64,000 nt of DNA from Tulasnella sp. 424. Taxonomy: Eukaryota > Basidiomycota > Agaricomycetes > Cantharellales > Tulasnellaceae. How positions within the stretch are numbered: position 1 is the stretch's first letter; each line of letters starts with the position of its first letter. Under the pieces are notes generated by a model, which had not been told where the DNA came from, searched no databases, and saw only the letters and a list, made by a program, of their open reading frames with translations. The stretch covers positions 1-64,000 of the forward strand of contig WSUB01000195.1 in the NCBI GenBank assembly GCA_019633425.1, written 5' to 3'. This document shows, piece by piece, positions 35,665-47,109 of the stretch. Made by a program: the position numbers and the translations under genes.

Positions 35665-37073
35665 TCAACACAAGTCGAAGAAACGAAGAGAGATCGCCAG
35701 TACTGGCGGGAAGAGCACCGAAGCGATGGTGAGGTAAGATGTTGGTGAAGAAGGAAGTAATGATGACCACGATGGGGAAGTGGGCTTCTCGTCGGCGAGG
35801 ACAACCATGGGGGAGGGAGCAGCAGCAGCAACAGCGGGTTCGGCGGATTGCTTCTCGCCTTCCTCCTGGTAGAGCTCGTCCTCAGGGACCTCATCCTCAA
35901 CGATGGTCGAGTCGGGTGGGGGGAGCATGGAGGTGTCGACGGGGAGGAGGGTGACGATGAGGTCCTTCTTGATCCTCTCGTGCTCAGCACCAAAGTAGCG
36001 CTCGGAGTCGAACGACCAGTGGAGGACGCCAATGACCCACCCCTCGAGTCCCTCGACGTACTTGGCGACCTGCGCATCGACTTCCTCGCCCCACGAGGGC
36101 AGGCAGTGCTTCTCCATGACGTATCGGTCGATGCGCTGGCGGATCATATCACCGACGTAGTCAACCGCGCCTTGGACGTCGAGGCCGAGCTCGTTCATGG
36201 CGATGACGACGAGGTTCTGGGTGTCGCCTTTGGACTGTTCGACGTTGAAGGAGTACATGTCGTTCGCCCAGGTGAGGATGTCGTTGGCACCTTCCTCGAG
36301 GCTCTGGATCATGGGGTCTTCAAAGACCTCGTCGGGCAAGTCGAGGTTGAGCGAGTACTCGACGAGCGCAAAGACGAGCTTGACGGCGCTGGTGTCGCGG
36401 CGGAGCTGAACGAAGGTTTCGATGGTGGGGATTTCTTCGTGGCGGCGGTTGACGACTTGCTTGCAGATGGCGTCGACGTAGAGTTGGGTGGTCTCGATGA
36501 AGCGGCGTTGGGTGCCCTCGCTGGCGGTCTCGCAAGCGCGTTCCCAGAAACTGTTTAAAATTAACTATCGTCAGTACCCTGATCGCCAAAAGAGAAAGAG
36601 TCAACGCACCTCCTGAGGGTCTCGCCGACCTTGAACTCGGTCTTGAAAGTCTTGGGGTACTTGAGGGCTTGCATCATGATCCACGCGGCTTTTTTGCTTC
36701 CCTCCACGTTCTCGCGCAGACCTCCATCGTCGGTGAGGTCATCGAAAGCAAAGAGCCAGCTCATAAAGTCGCAGCAGTTGCGCAAGTGGGTGTACGAAGC
36801 CTCAGGGTAGGACATGGCTGTCAAAAGACCGAACTTGGCGCGGTGGAATTCGGTGTACTTGGCACCCTTGTGGATCTCGAAGGAGTCGAACCAGGCATCG
36901 GATTCGGCGGAGGCGGACTTGTAGTAAGGGTTGACTTTGAGCTCGAAGGGGCAGTAGTCGATGATGTCAGGGAGGATGAAGGTAGTTTTGTCGTCCGACA
37001 CGTCGGGTAGAGAGGAGCGGGAAGGTGCGGGTGAGGGTGGGACGGAGAACACAGTGCTTGTGGAAGAGCTCAT
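35665..37073 (-). CDS. Class I sesquiterpene synthase, copy 1
   Basis: Exons 37073-36610 and 36550-35665 (59-nt intron); 449 aa. Metal-binding motifs are intact: DDLTD (111-115) and NDMYSFNVE (251-259, the NDxxSxxxE motif), with an RY pair at 339-340. By family it ionises farnesyl diphosphate with Mg2+ and releases a cyclic sesquiterpene; the product cannot be told from sequence. The catalytic part ends near residue 350. A further 100 residues form an acidic, Ala/Pro-rich linker and a hydrophobic stretch (SYLTIASVLFPPVLAISLRFF) eight to twenty-odd residues before the end, resembling a tail anchor. Most fungal relatives lack such a tail. A TATAAAT lies about 140 bp upstream. The NLR gene lies 2.3 kb downstream on the same strand. 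Confidence 0.9.
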
Positions 37074-37208
37074 TTTGGTAATGATGAGTGGTGGTGGTGG
37101 AGTCTCTGGCAGGAACAGGTAGGGTAGAGGTGATGTTGTTGAAGAGGGGAGGAGGGCGAAGGAGGCGACTGGTGAAGAACGAGGGAATTGGGAAGGAGGT
37201 GGTCGTAG

Positions 37209-37215
37209 ATTTATA
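37209..37215 (-). promoter_or_regulatory. TATA-like box of terpene synthase 1
   Basis: TATAAAT on the minus strand, about 136 nt upstream of the ATG at 37073. The same word in the same flanking sequence (TATAAATCTACGAC) stands about 160 nt upstream of the unit-2 ATG. This suggests a conserved core promoter with a long leader. Confidence 0.4.
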
Positions 37216-37798
37216 TCCCCTTCGCATCTTGTAAAAGGCTAAACCGAAAATCACGTCTACGGGTTCCAGGAACATTCACCTTCAGGCTCGAGGTTAAACC
37301 GGGTGAAGGAGGCTGAAGGGGACATTAGACTGTGTAAAAACGGACCAAGAACGGTGGTAAGCCTGATAGACCCTAGAGGCTGCTCCGGACTTTGATTGGA
37401 CGTACAGCCGTGCTATCAACACACTCATCCCTTGAAGCCGCCAGATCCATAGAGCGGTGGCGAATCTGACAACTTACACAGGATCTCTGCGGCACTAGAG
37501 GGGGATAAACACAGAGATTAAGCCTCTCGCGCTCATCTCGGCCAATTCAGTGGCACCTCACCATCCTGCCGGTGGCCGTCGAGTTCGACTTCCGAAAGGG
37601 TTTTCCGTCAAATCCAACTTTAGGCCTGCGATGTTTTGCTTTGTCATATGCGAGCAGGAATCTCTCGCCTGGGATGTGCCGTTGACTACCCGTGTCTTTC
37701 GCGGTAGGATCTGAGGCTGGGTTCGATCCGCTCAGATTCAAGTCACAGTGATGAATCTCTCCACTCGTAATCCATATGTTGAGGCACTCCATTCTACA

Positions 37799-38220
37799 GG
37801 TCAGTATCAGTAGACTCTCAGATTTTTGGACAAGCGTAGCGCAGACTTACGCGTGCCGCCATCGGTTTAGGGCCCAACAAAGTTTCCTTTGGTTCAACGT
37901 CAAACGAGAGCTCGAAGAGTGGCAGGATTGAGTCCAGATGCTTCCACAGTTGGTCCAACGCTGCTTCCGTCCACGTACGACATACTAAAGCGCACGACGA
38001 CAAGCTCCGTTTGCATCCACTGGCATCGAGGGAAGCAAAAGTTATACATCGTGGTCTATGTTTTTTATATACTTTAGTTCGACGTCAACTGAACCTTGAT
38101 ACAGGGAGAAAAAGATAATCTACCTGAGCCGCTCCGCTTGCGCAATCTCCCTTCAACCGCTCTCAACCCGGTGACCACGTGGTTTGGGCGAATGATCCCG
38201 CCCTTAGCTCGGCTCGTCAT
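37799..38220 (-). pseudogene. F-box gene 5' fragment at the duplication junction
   Basis: It matches 23193-23640: first-exon region, intron, F-box exon (CALVCRTWTEAALDQLWKHLD, then GPKPMAAR) and the GTAAGT donor. It then stops abruptly where unit-1 terpene synthase upstream sequence begins. The downstream LRR part is missing, so it is a truncated by-product of the tandem duplication. A deletion also removes part of the intron before the F-box exon. Confidence 0.8.
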
Positions 38221-38689
38221 CGAAAATTTTGAAGAGGTGTAGGAACTAGATCTACGAGTTGAGTCGTAGGATCGCTGGTGATAGGGCGCCGTCTCGGGCG
38301 CGTTAGCTCGGTGGTCGTACTGGTTGGGGTGTTCTGCGTGGGCGGATAGGTCCAAAACCGGAAAACCGTCACGTGCGTTTGAAACGCGCTCATTTCTGTG
38401 GTCGGCGGGAAGGCCGTGGAAGAGCTCGTTTCTCCCTATGCCCATTGCGAATCTTCACATATGCATGCTTTAACGAATCAGAATATATGTTGTAGATGTA
38501 ATTTCGAAGATGACACTGAGTAAGGCGGACGATTGTCTCGGCAGGACAGGGGCAACCGCGACGGCCGTCCGACAAATACATAGTCTTGTCAAAGTTGACC
38601 CACCCGGTGACAAATGCATAGTCATCATCTGGCGTCGCGGGCTTTTGCCGTGCTGGCACGTTCTCTTTATAGATTGGTGAGGGTGACGT

Positions 38690-41343
38690 CACGTGGTGTC
38701 AGAATTCGAGGCTGGACCAAATCCCAACATCCAACTCTTCACCCACATACCCTCAAGTCGCTCCCTGCATCAACCTCCACAGGCGCAATCGACGTCATAG
38801 GCATCCGACGCACCAACGAAGCTTCCGGCAAACGAGAGCTTGTGTGTTCTCCGTTTCATGTGCGAGTGGCGAAAAGGAGCCTGGAGAGCAGCGGTGACAC
38901 TCAACGGCACGAGACCGCTGGACGCTTTGGAGGCCCTGACGCCTACCGGGAAGCCAATTCCGATGAAGACCAGGACATTTACGCTGCATCCTCATGCTCA
39001 AACGCTAGTACGGAAATGTTCCATTAAGTATAGCTAATTTAAGAGGTTTTTTCTCGCTCGCTCTGAAAAGTGGTAATGAACAGGCCAACGTCTCTCGACC
39101 TCGACAGCATTCTCACCACCGAGTCCTACTTCCGCATCGGGGCATGTTACCTGCATCTCCTTCGTTGCCGAAGCTCGCCGAAGATGGTACGACAACCGCA
39201 AACTTTGATTCTCAATCTCAATCTTCTGAACCAACCGCAGAAGCCTCCGCTTCTCTCAGCCAAGCCGGACGATTCTAACCGCCGCGCCCAAACTCGTGGA
39301 ATCATAATAACAAATGCACCTAATATAGTGATATACCAAGCGAAGAAAGCGAGGGCCTATCTCCATAATATAAATGTGGGATTTGTCACCCAGCAAGCGG
39401 GCGGACGAAGAGTTGGAGGACGTCGCGGAGGGTTTGGATGAGGCTACACAGCCGCTGGAAGTTGTAATTGGGAAGGACGTTCATCGATAACCTCGTTCTG
39501 CATGGTATAGGTTCGTGACACGACATTTCTGGAACGAGTTCGGCCTCGGTGGTGGAGTCGGAGTCGGACGGCTGAACAACAGCAGGAGCGGCAGGGTTCC
39601 TGCGACGGCGGCGTTGGGGATATGCTGGGAGTTTCGGGGGAGCTGGGAGTTGGGGGACCGGCCTTGACGCCTGGTGCAAGCTCCTACGGACTTGGTGAGA
39701 TATTCGAGTCCATTGGTTGGGCGACTGTGAGCGTTGACTCGGAAGACTGTTTCTCACCTCAGGATATGCCTGAAGCTCCGGCACCGACCTCTCCATCCGT
39801 AGATTCTTTCAAGACCGCCTCAGTCTCTATCAGCGTTCCTTCCTCTCCCTCCACTTCACGTCCGACAAGCCCTTCGCCAACTTCGACGACCATGCAACCA
39901 ACGAAGCATAAGAACTACGCCAAGGTTCTATAACTCTCATATGAATCAGCTGAAGGCGCTGGGCCTGCAGAAATAGGTTAATACGGTCACTTTCTCTCTG
40001 GCAACTACTAAGGTGGTCGCTTGCACGACCAAGATCCTCGCTTAGGAAGAGACGGACAGGGTCGTGGTTTAGCGATATTGATAGGACTATTATTACGAAG
40101 CCCGTTTTTCTTAGGATCGGACTGCACATCTTTTACCCGTCGCTAACCGTTTGACTTGTAGGTCTGACACGTTGGGTCACATGTTCAAGCTCACTGGACG
40201 AAGGCTGGAATCATCTGGATGTTCGCCAAACTCTACATAGACATTGGGAGAAACGGGCGCAAGGTGATGTGCTTGACGTCGGGAGCGATTAGGCCAGCCC
40301 ACTCGACAAGGGATTATTTGAAGGGGATTGACTATCAACTTCCTGAAGGACCGGTGATTATGGGTCCCAATCGGCCGATGGCGAGCTTGCACCGGTGAGT
40401 CGTCTCTTAAAATACCCACAGGCAAGTGTTACTACGAGTACGTTGCGATGGTTCGCAGAGAGCTTATTATGCGCAAGCCGGAAGCGTTCAAGATGGCTTG
40501 TTTGAGGGATATCCGGCGCCTCTTTGGAGTGCAGCTTAAAGAATCGTTCAATGCTGGAATTGCGAACCGAATTACGGATGGGCTTTCGTGTCGCAGCGTC
40601 GATGTCTCAAGCACGAGGATTTTCACGATTGATTTCAATTAAAGAGGTCAAGATGGAGCTTTTGGAGCTGGCTGGGTACGAATATTTGTATGTACAACAT
40701 TGCGGCGAGGATGTTCGCAGTGTAAACGAAGCTAGCAGGCCCTTTTTCGTGGGTATTCGCTTTCCAGGTGCATCCACATGACTGATCTGGTGGATCCGAT
40801 GTTCCCTCCCATACACAAGAAGTGGGCTACAGAGTTCGCCAACTTCAATTATTGGAGAGATCTAATGCCCGACACCGACTTGCCCGATTTGGATCCACCT
40901 TCACCGACTCTCAGCGCTGTTTGAGACACCTCTGTCCCAAGTTTTCTCAGCCGGCTTACGCAGCTTTCGTCGCCGAGCTTCTTCAAGCTCAACTCCTCGT
41001 ACGGCCGCAGCTTCGACTTCCGCTGCGCACGGTGGGAGAAGAAGTCTCTCCGGGCCCCTTGGCCAGGTCGGTTGTATCTGATTGTCTGAGTACGACGTTG
41101 GCGAATTCGGCGTCGGAGAGTGGGGGACACCACCGACACGCAAGGAGGAAAGTGAGCTTTGATAGTATGCCGGGATCGTTACCCGGTTGGGAGAACGGAG
41201 GAAGTGGAGGAGAGGGAGCCGATGAGGAGAATGAAGAGAACGAGGGTGATGACAATGATGGGAAAGGTTATAGGCATGGCGGGGTTGAGGAGGTGTTACA
41301 CGACAACATATTAGAGGAGATGGCGACTGTACCGCTGATGTGA
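38690..41343 (+). pseudogene. Lipin (phosphatidate phosphatase) pseudogene, copy 2
   Basis: Ordered lipin fragments: GAIDVIGIRRTN (about 38782) and GKRELVCSPFHVR (N-lip); NQLKALGLQK then VNTVTFSL (about 39944-40005); DIDRT at 40074-40088, where glycine of DxDGT is now arginine; LYTDI near 40230; REVIMRKPEAFKMACLRD-like sequence near 40460 with NRITDGLSCRSVD downstream; and an acidic tail running to ATVPLM and a stop at 41343 (preceded by RKVSFDSMPGSLPG). Frameshifts and stops (for example after NYAKVL) separate the parts. The altered catalytic motif alone would be expected to abolish phosphatase activity. Confidence 0.8.
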
Positions 41344-41437
41344 AAGAACTTTTTATGCGGTCTCGCGTATGGTTTCCTCCGGTTTGACCTCTGGTACTAT
41401 ATTACCGCACACATCCACGTATTATGTACAAGAATCA

Positions 41438-44400
41438 TTAAAGCTGGAGGGCCCGCGACAGACTAAATATGGAAAGCCTCTTGGAAGATAGAATAGCGAG
41501 GGTTCCATTAGACAGAAGTATTGTCGGGTCACTGTCGGCCCAGTACTGAGAGGGAAGCCAGAAAAAGCGAGAAGAGGATAATCTCAACCAATGTCCTTGA
41601 ATGTTTGGAATGCGGTGTGTAACGGTCGGGAGCTCCCCCGGATCTGAAAAGAAAGGATTATGAGCTGTGGGAAACACTATCCTGTAGCATGGACTGCAAT
41701 GAACGTACCTGAATGTAAAATGGGAACGAATGAGAGTGTTGTATTGTGGCCTGTCATTGGTTGGCCAAAGGATCTCCCGGTCTGAGCATCCCACAATCGG
41801 ATCGTGTAGTCTTCGGATCGGGATGCCAGAACCTTGCCGTCTGGCGAGAATGCAACTGAGGTGACCCGGTGATTGTGGCTTGTCAGTGGCTGGCCCAACG
41901 GCGTCCCGGTCTGAGCATCCCAAAATCGAATTGTGTCGTCGAAGCATCGGGATGCCAGAACCTTGCCGTCCGGCGAGAATGCAACGGAGGTGACCCGGTG
42001 ATTGTGGTTTGTCAGTGGCTGGCCCAAAGGCGTCCCGGTCTGAGCATCCCAAAATCGAATCGTGTGGTCGTAGGATCCGGATGCCAAAACCTTGCCGTCT
42101 GGCGAGAATGCAACGGAGGTGACGCACCGATTGTGGGCTGTCAGTGGCTGGCCCAAAGGCGTCCCGGTCTGAGCATCCCACAGTCGAATCGTGCCGCTGT
42201 GGGATACGGATGCCAGAACCTTGCCGTCTGGCGAAAATGCAACGGAGGCGACCGAGCTATCGCGGCCTGTCAGTAGCTGGCCCGAAGGCGTCCCCGTCTG
42301 AGCATCCCACAATCGGATCGTGCAGTCTTCGGATCTGGATACCACAACCTTGCCGTCTGGCGACAATGTAATGGAGATGACGCAGGCTTTGTTGCCTGTG
42401 AGTGGCTGGTCCAAAGGGGTCCTGGTCTGAGCATTCCACAATCGAATCGTGCAGTCGTAGGACCCGGATGCCAGAACCTTGCCGTCTGGCGAGAATGTAA
42501 CGGAGGTGACAAAGTGACTGTGGCCTCTCAGTGGCTGGCCCAAAGGCGTCCCGGTCTGAGCATCCCACAATCGAATTGTGCAGTCTTTGGATCCGGATGC
42601 CAGAGCCCTGCCGTCTGGCGAGAATGCAACGGAGGTAACATGGTGACTGTGGCCTGTGAGTGGCTGGCCCAAAGGCGTCCCGGTCTGCGCATCCCACAAT
42701 CGAATCGTGTAATCGTAAGATCCGGATACCAGAACCTTGCCGTCTGGCGAGAATGCAACGGAGGCGACCCTGCCCTTGTGGCCTGTCAATGGCTGGCCAA
42801 AAGGCGTCTGGGTCTGAGCATCCCACAATCGAATCGTGCAATCGTAAGATCCGGATACCAGAACCTTGCCGTCTGGCGAGAATGCAACGGAGGTGACCCA
42901 GTGATTGTGGCCTGTGAGTGGCTGGCCCAAAGGCGTCCCGGTCTGAGCATCCCACAATCGAATCGTGTGGTCGTAGGATCCGGATGCCAGAACCCTGCCG
43001 TCTGGCGAGAATGCAACGGAGGTGACGCCGCCATTGTGGCCCGTCAGTGGCAGGCCCAAAGGCGTCCCGGTCTGAGCATCCCACAATCGAATTGTGCGGT
43101 CGTAGGATCCGGATGCCAGAACCCTGCCGTCTGGCGAGAATGCAACGGAGGTGACCCAGTCATTGTGGCCTGTCAGTGGCTGGCCCAAAGGCGCCCCGGT
43201 CTGAGCCTCCCACAATCGAATCGTACGGTCGTAGGATCCGCATGCCAGAACAGCTCCATCTGGTGAAAATGCAACTGTGGACATCATAACACTAACGTCT
43301 CTGGTCCACAGGTCACGCGGCCATGTAAAAGACTGGACACCACGTAGACTTCGAATTCTGGCGTGCTTTCCATAGAACTCCCATAGCTGTGTCTTCTGAG
43401 GACAGTGGGCAAGCGCTGAAGCATAAACGTGGAGTGCCCCGAATGAAATTGGCTCTGAAAATGCGGTGACGAATCGCTGGGCATCGTTCCACAATGTGGT
43501 CAGCCACTTAGAATTGGGGATTGCCCCGTCATCGGATCCCTATGAATGTCGATTCAGCACACCGGGTAGAATTTAGAAATAGAATCCGACAGACACACTC
43601 ACCGAGAGCCAAGAGTACACATGTTTTGCAATAACAATCGCCTCTGTAGTAGCTCCAATCAGACTCATCACCTCAAGCCAATACAGGAGCTTTTCCTTGC
43701 TGAATGTTTCGAACGTCGCTCGTTGGCTATCAGGTCCCTTTGTGACCAGAATCGGCCACTCCACCCCTTCGATGAGGTGAATGGACCAAGCTCGGCTGCA
43801 ATAACGAATGGCTGTGGACAACTCCCGTTCTATAACGTCCTGAACCTCTGAATTCGGCTTCGAGAGGTCCGACAGGCTGCACATATTTTCTTTGAGACAT
43901 CGAACCATTATGCCAAGGCATAGGCTTGCAAGTTGTTCATGGTGATGGCGTACATCGATGTAGTAGACCCGTTCCTTGCATCGTTCCTTGTTAATAAGAA
44001 GGTCACGGATGGAGGTGTGCATGAGACGCAAATATTCGGCAGGTGAAGTGGGGATGAGAAGAAGGGAGTTCAGGTCCACAAGAATATCCTGGTGGAGATA
44101 CTCGATGACACCCTCTTGACCAACCCCTTCGAAGGTGTTGTTGTCGGCGTAGAGTGCAGCGATGATGTCGAGGGAGACAGGATAGGGCGCTACCACCAGG
44201 GTTCCTAGTATAGAGCATAGAAGTTCCCGCCTGACTGGGTCTCGCCTGACTGTATCGAACGCTTTTGAAAGGATTTGGTGGTACAAATCGTCGAGCCCAT
44301 CCCATGTCGACGGTCGCTTGAGCAAATCGCGTAGTCGATTCACAGGTGACCCGTTGCTAATGTACGTCATGACGGTTTGGGCCCATTGAAATAAGCCTTG

Positions 44401-45895
44401 TGACATCTCCACCAGCTTCCTTACATCGCTAGATGCAGGCCAGTCTTCTGGGAGACCATGGTCGTCCCTGATCTGCGTGCAACCTTGCTTGATGAACCGG
44501 GTAAGGTCATGGAAGACGTTGGCTGAGGAGTCCAAATCCTCTACTGGCCATTTCCTTGGCTCAAGAGCACGAAGCAGTTCGGCCTCCGGACGACATGTAA
44601 GAAGGAATTTGACGTTGAGGGGAAATAATGTAGAGTGTCGATCGATGAGCTTGACGAAATCCACCGCATCTTTGGAATTTTGAGACTCGTCAAGTGCATC
44701 AACAATGATGAGGACAGTGCGAGACTGATGTACAAGCTTTGAAAGGGGTACGACAAACAGGGTCTCGAACTGGACATCAAGTCGTTGGTCTCCGATGTCC
44801 TCATTCTCCTGCACGCTTTCAAGAACCGCATTCCTGACGTCCGGAATCAAGCTACTTCCAAGCTGCCTTGCCAGAGCGCAAACGAAGCGCGCGTTCAGCG
44901 TATGGTGGCCTCGTCGGAAGTGAAAGATGGCACAGGAGGCTCGGGATTGCCAATTGTGAACCGCTGTGGACGCGATGGTGGATTTGCCTCGCCCAGCCAT
45001 CCCGCGGATCCATAACACCCGGTCGGAGGTGGATTCATCCCGTATCCAATTGTCAACTCGCTCCAATATCTCCACCCTGGTTCCCGGCAAGCAAACAACA
45101 TCCTCGATCGCGTTGCCTTGTGCCCCGTATTTTCCATCTCCCAGACAGTTAAGCAAGCGACGGTTTTGCTCTTGAACCTCGGTGCTTTCTGGACACAGAT
45201 GTGCGTCAGCGCACTCAAGGCTCTCGAATGCGAGGTTACATTGCCTACCGAATTCATTCAGAAGATTAGTAGTGTCCAGAGTGACCAGGAACTATATCAC
45301 CAAGTGTCAGCCAATGTGCTTCGCGATGGATGAGTAATGACGGACCTGGATTTCCTCCAACACTTTCCGGACCGCTCCTAGACACCATTCTTCACTTGCA
45401 TGGTTTAACGGAGAAGACTCGTTCCGTACTAGGTTGGAGGAATATCGTTCCTTGATCTCCTCTTCTGCAAATTCGAGTTCCCTGGAAACGGCGTTAGTGT
45501 GCCGATATTGATCTCTGGAGGGCCAACGCCACATACTTCTGTATCTCAGTAAAACGGGCGCGTATATTACCGCCTTGACGGAGCCTCGACTGTTCCCCCA
45601 GATCTTGAAGAATATTGGCGAGCCTCCACGGGCCGAGCTCCAGGCTGTTCGACAAGTTTTTGCCTTTGTTCATCGCCTAAGCAGGGAACCCTTGAGCGGC
45701 AAATCGACAAAAACAAACCGTTGACTTCACCTCCACAACCTCCGCCAGGCTCAACCCTACTTGGGCGGCGGTTCCAATAAATTTCCCAATGATTGGAATG
45801 ATTTTCGAGTTCAGTTGCACAGTCTTCAACGTCTTGCGAGTTGCGAGCAACAATTCTCCGGGTCCTGAATTGCCCTCTACGTCCGCCGCGGGCAT
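41438..45895 (-). CDS. NACHT-WD40 NLR-like protein, 1,388 aa
   Basis: Exons 45895-45731, 45676-45537, 45481-45346, 45291-43603, 43539-41709, 41643-41438, in the same phases as the unit-1 gene. A helical N-terminal region (KIIPIIGKFIGTAAQVGLSLAEVVE) is followed by NACHT with Walker A GMAGRGKST and Walker B VLIIVDALDE (ALDE against GLDE in unit 1). Twelve WD40 repeats and the conserved tail (RIPNIQGHW, FFWLPSQYWAD) complete it. The NACHT exon is exactly as long as in unit 1 (1,689 nt). I start it at the first ATG (MPAADVEGN) because the kinase exons upstream are frameshifted. By family it would be a signal-sensing NTPase that oligomerises on ligand binding, probably in self/non-self or stress recognition. 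Confidence 0.8.
41743..43290 (-). repeat. Twelve tandem 129-bp WD40-coding repeats
   Basis: The same 43-codon unit as in unit 1, two more of them. Variable sites again sit at the residues before V-T-S-V (HNDW, HNGG, HNHW, HKGR, HSHH, HSHF, NKAC, RDSS, HNRC, NHNHR) and after GS (YDR, YDH, YDC, KDC, EDC, HSG, FDD, EDY). Because the unit length is a multiple of three, other frames also stay open over long stretches; those are not genes. Confidence 0.9.
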
Positions 45896-46031
45896 GCCTG
45901 GCAGCGAGTATGCTCCGGGGACAGCATTGGTGAGCGAGGGTATGTTTGCCCCATCTTGCAGGGTACCTGGAATCTAAATAGCCGATGTCAGAGGGAGGCT
46001 AGAGTTTGAAGGCCAGAAGAGATATTGAGGA

Positions 46032-47109
46032 TTACATCGAGGTCCATATCACGATATTCACTAGCACCGTCGTCAGTACCAGAGGCAGGGTGGAGCCTTG
46101 AACCCGAGCTAGAGGATCATAAGCTGGTAGGTTCGGGTGATCTTTTGGGATCGGAGGTTCCTCTAGCGTCACACGACGGAGAATGACCTGATGGAGAAGA
46201 CCATCAAATGGAGCCTTTCTGCTCATGACCTAGCGCAACATTCTGGTTCGGTAAGCCTTCCCTATCCTCACTTGCACATACTCACAGTTAAAATGAGACC
46301 GCCGAAAGCATAGACGTCGGTTTCTAGGCTTGGTTTCTGTCCAGCGAACAGTTCGCTGGCCATGTACCTTACAGTTCCCTTCACCGTTTCGCTGGTTGTG
46401 AAGCCGCTCCGGGCCTCGAGGTCCTGGACAACCCGACTCAGACCGAAGTCGGACAACGCTGGACCATACCAATCGTTGATCAGCACGTTTTCCGGTTTTA
46501 TATCGGCATGGCAGATCGGAGGAGTTCTTGAATGGAGATGTTCGAGGCCGCACGCGGTTTGAAAGATCTGAGAGGGTATGATGAACGGTGGCCGGGAGGG
46601 ACTGGGCAGTTTCGAAGGAAACGCACCAGACGTAGCTTGTCACAGCGAGTGAGGCTCTGATTCGCCTCTAAGTAGTCTTTCAAGTTTCCCTGACTGCACC
46701 AAGGGCTTATGAGCCGTGGTCGGGGTCGCGAACAGTATCCAAGTAGAGGATGAAGGTTTGGGTGCGTGGTCTGGCTCCAAACAAAAGCCTCCCGTTTTAG
46801 GCGCTTAATGCAAGCGAAAGTAAATATATATCACATTAAGTACGGACGGTTCAAACGACAGACCAGTTCTGCTTTCCATTTTAACGCTTCCCGCTCAGTT
46901 TGTCGATCCTTCGGGATGAGAGTCCTGAGCTCCTTGATAGCCACTTGGACTCGTTCGCCTTGAGGTGTTATCCAGAAGCCGCGATAGATATCCGCATAAC
47001 CAGCGGTCGTTGAGGGGTATTCGGGGACCTCAAGGGTCCCCGGGAGTTCCCCGACTGTCTCGAAGAACTCCAACTGTCGACCTGGCTGAACAAGCGACAC
47101 CGTGTCCAT
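46032..47109 (-). pseudogene. TKL-like kinase remnant, C-lobe deleted (unit 2)
   Basis: Exons 47109-46864, 46803-46627, 46567-46286 and 46229-46032 match unit-1 kinase exons one to four in length and splice sites. VAIK, HADIKPEN, DFGLSR and GTVRYMASEL are intact. After LPAYDPL (about 46110) a deletion of about 170 bp joins exon 4 to the middle of the former exon 5 in the wrong frame, giving a short aberrant tail and a stop at 46032. The final kinase helices (CWNNDPTARP in unit 1), an intron and the frame into the NACHT exons are lost. It may be transcribed as a truncated kinase. Confidence 0.75.

Larger units (their letters stand above)
23193..37799. repeat. Tandem duplication, unit 1 (about 14.6 kb)
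   Basis: Everything from the intron of the F-box gene at about 23193 to a point upstream of the first terpene synthase at about 37799 has a counterpart, in the same order and orientation, at about 37800-51228. The order is F-box 5' end, lipin pseudogene, WD40-NACHT-kinase gene, terpene synthase. The junction at about 37799 puts the terpene synthase upstream region directly against the F-box intron, as expected of a head-to-tail duplication. Coding exons keep identical lengths in most places, but sites differ often, so the event is not recent. Confidence 0.85.

Noticed and set aside
35319..36077. 252-codon minus-strand frame rich in Ser/Leu (and 48427-49476 in unit 2)
   Set aside because: These frames overlap the terpene synthase C-terminus in another frame and run into the pyrimidine-rich 3' region. 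They are open by composition and not conserved as protein between the units.
35848..36558. 236-codon plus-strand frame opposite terpene synthase 1 (and 49238-49963 opposite copy 2)
   Set aside because: Antisense shadow of GC-biased codons in the synthase. No domain, and conservation is explained by the sense gene.
37700..37740. tRNA-like B box (GGGTTCGATCCGC), also near 51131
   Set aside because: No complementary T-stem, A box or acceptor stem around it. It is simply conserved as part of the tandem duplication.
42257..43266. Long open frames on both strands across the WD40 repeats (for example 42257-43084 minus, 42514-43266 plus; also 28106-28522)
   Set aside because: The 129-bp repeat is a multiple of three, so every frame without a stop in one unit stays open. 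The WD40 frame has the real motif pattern and splices to conserved exons.
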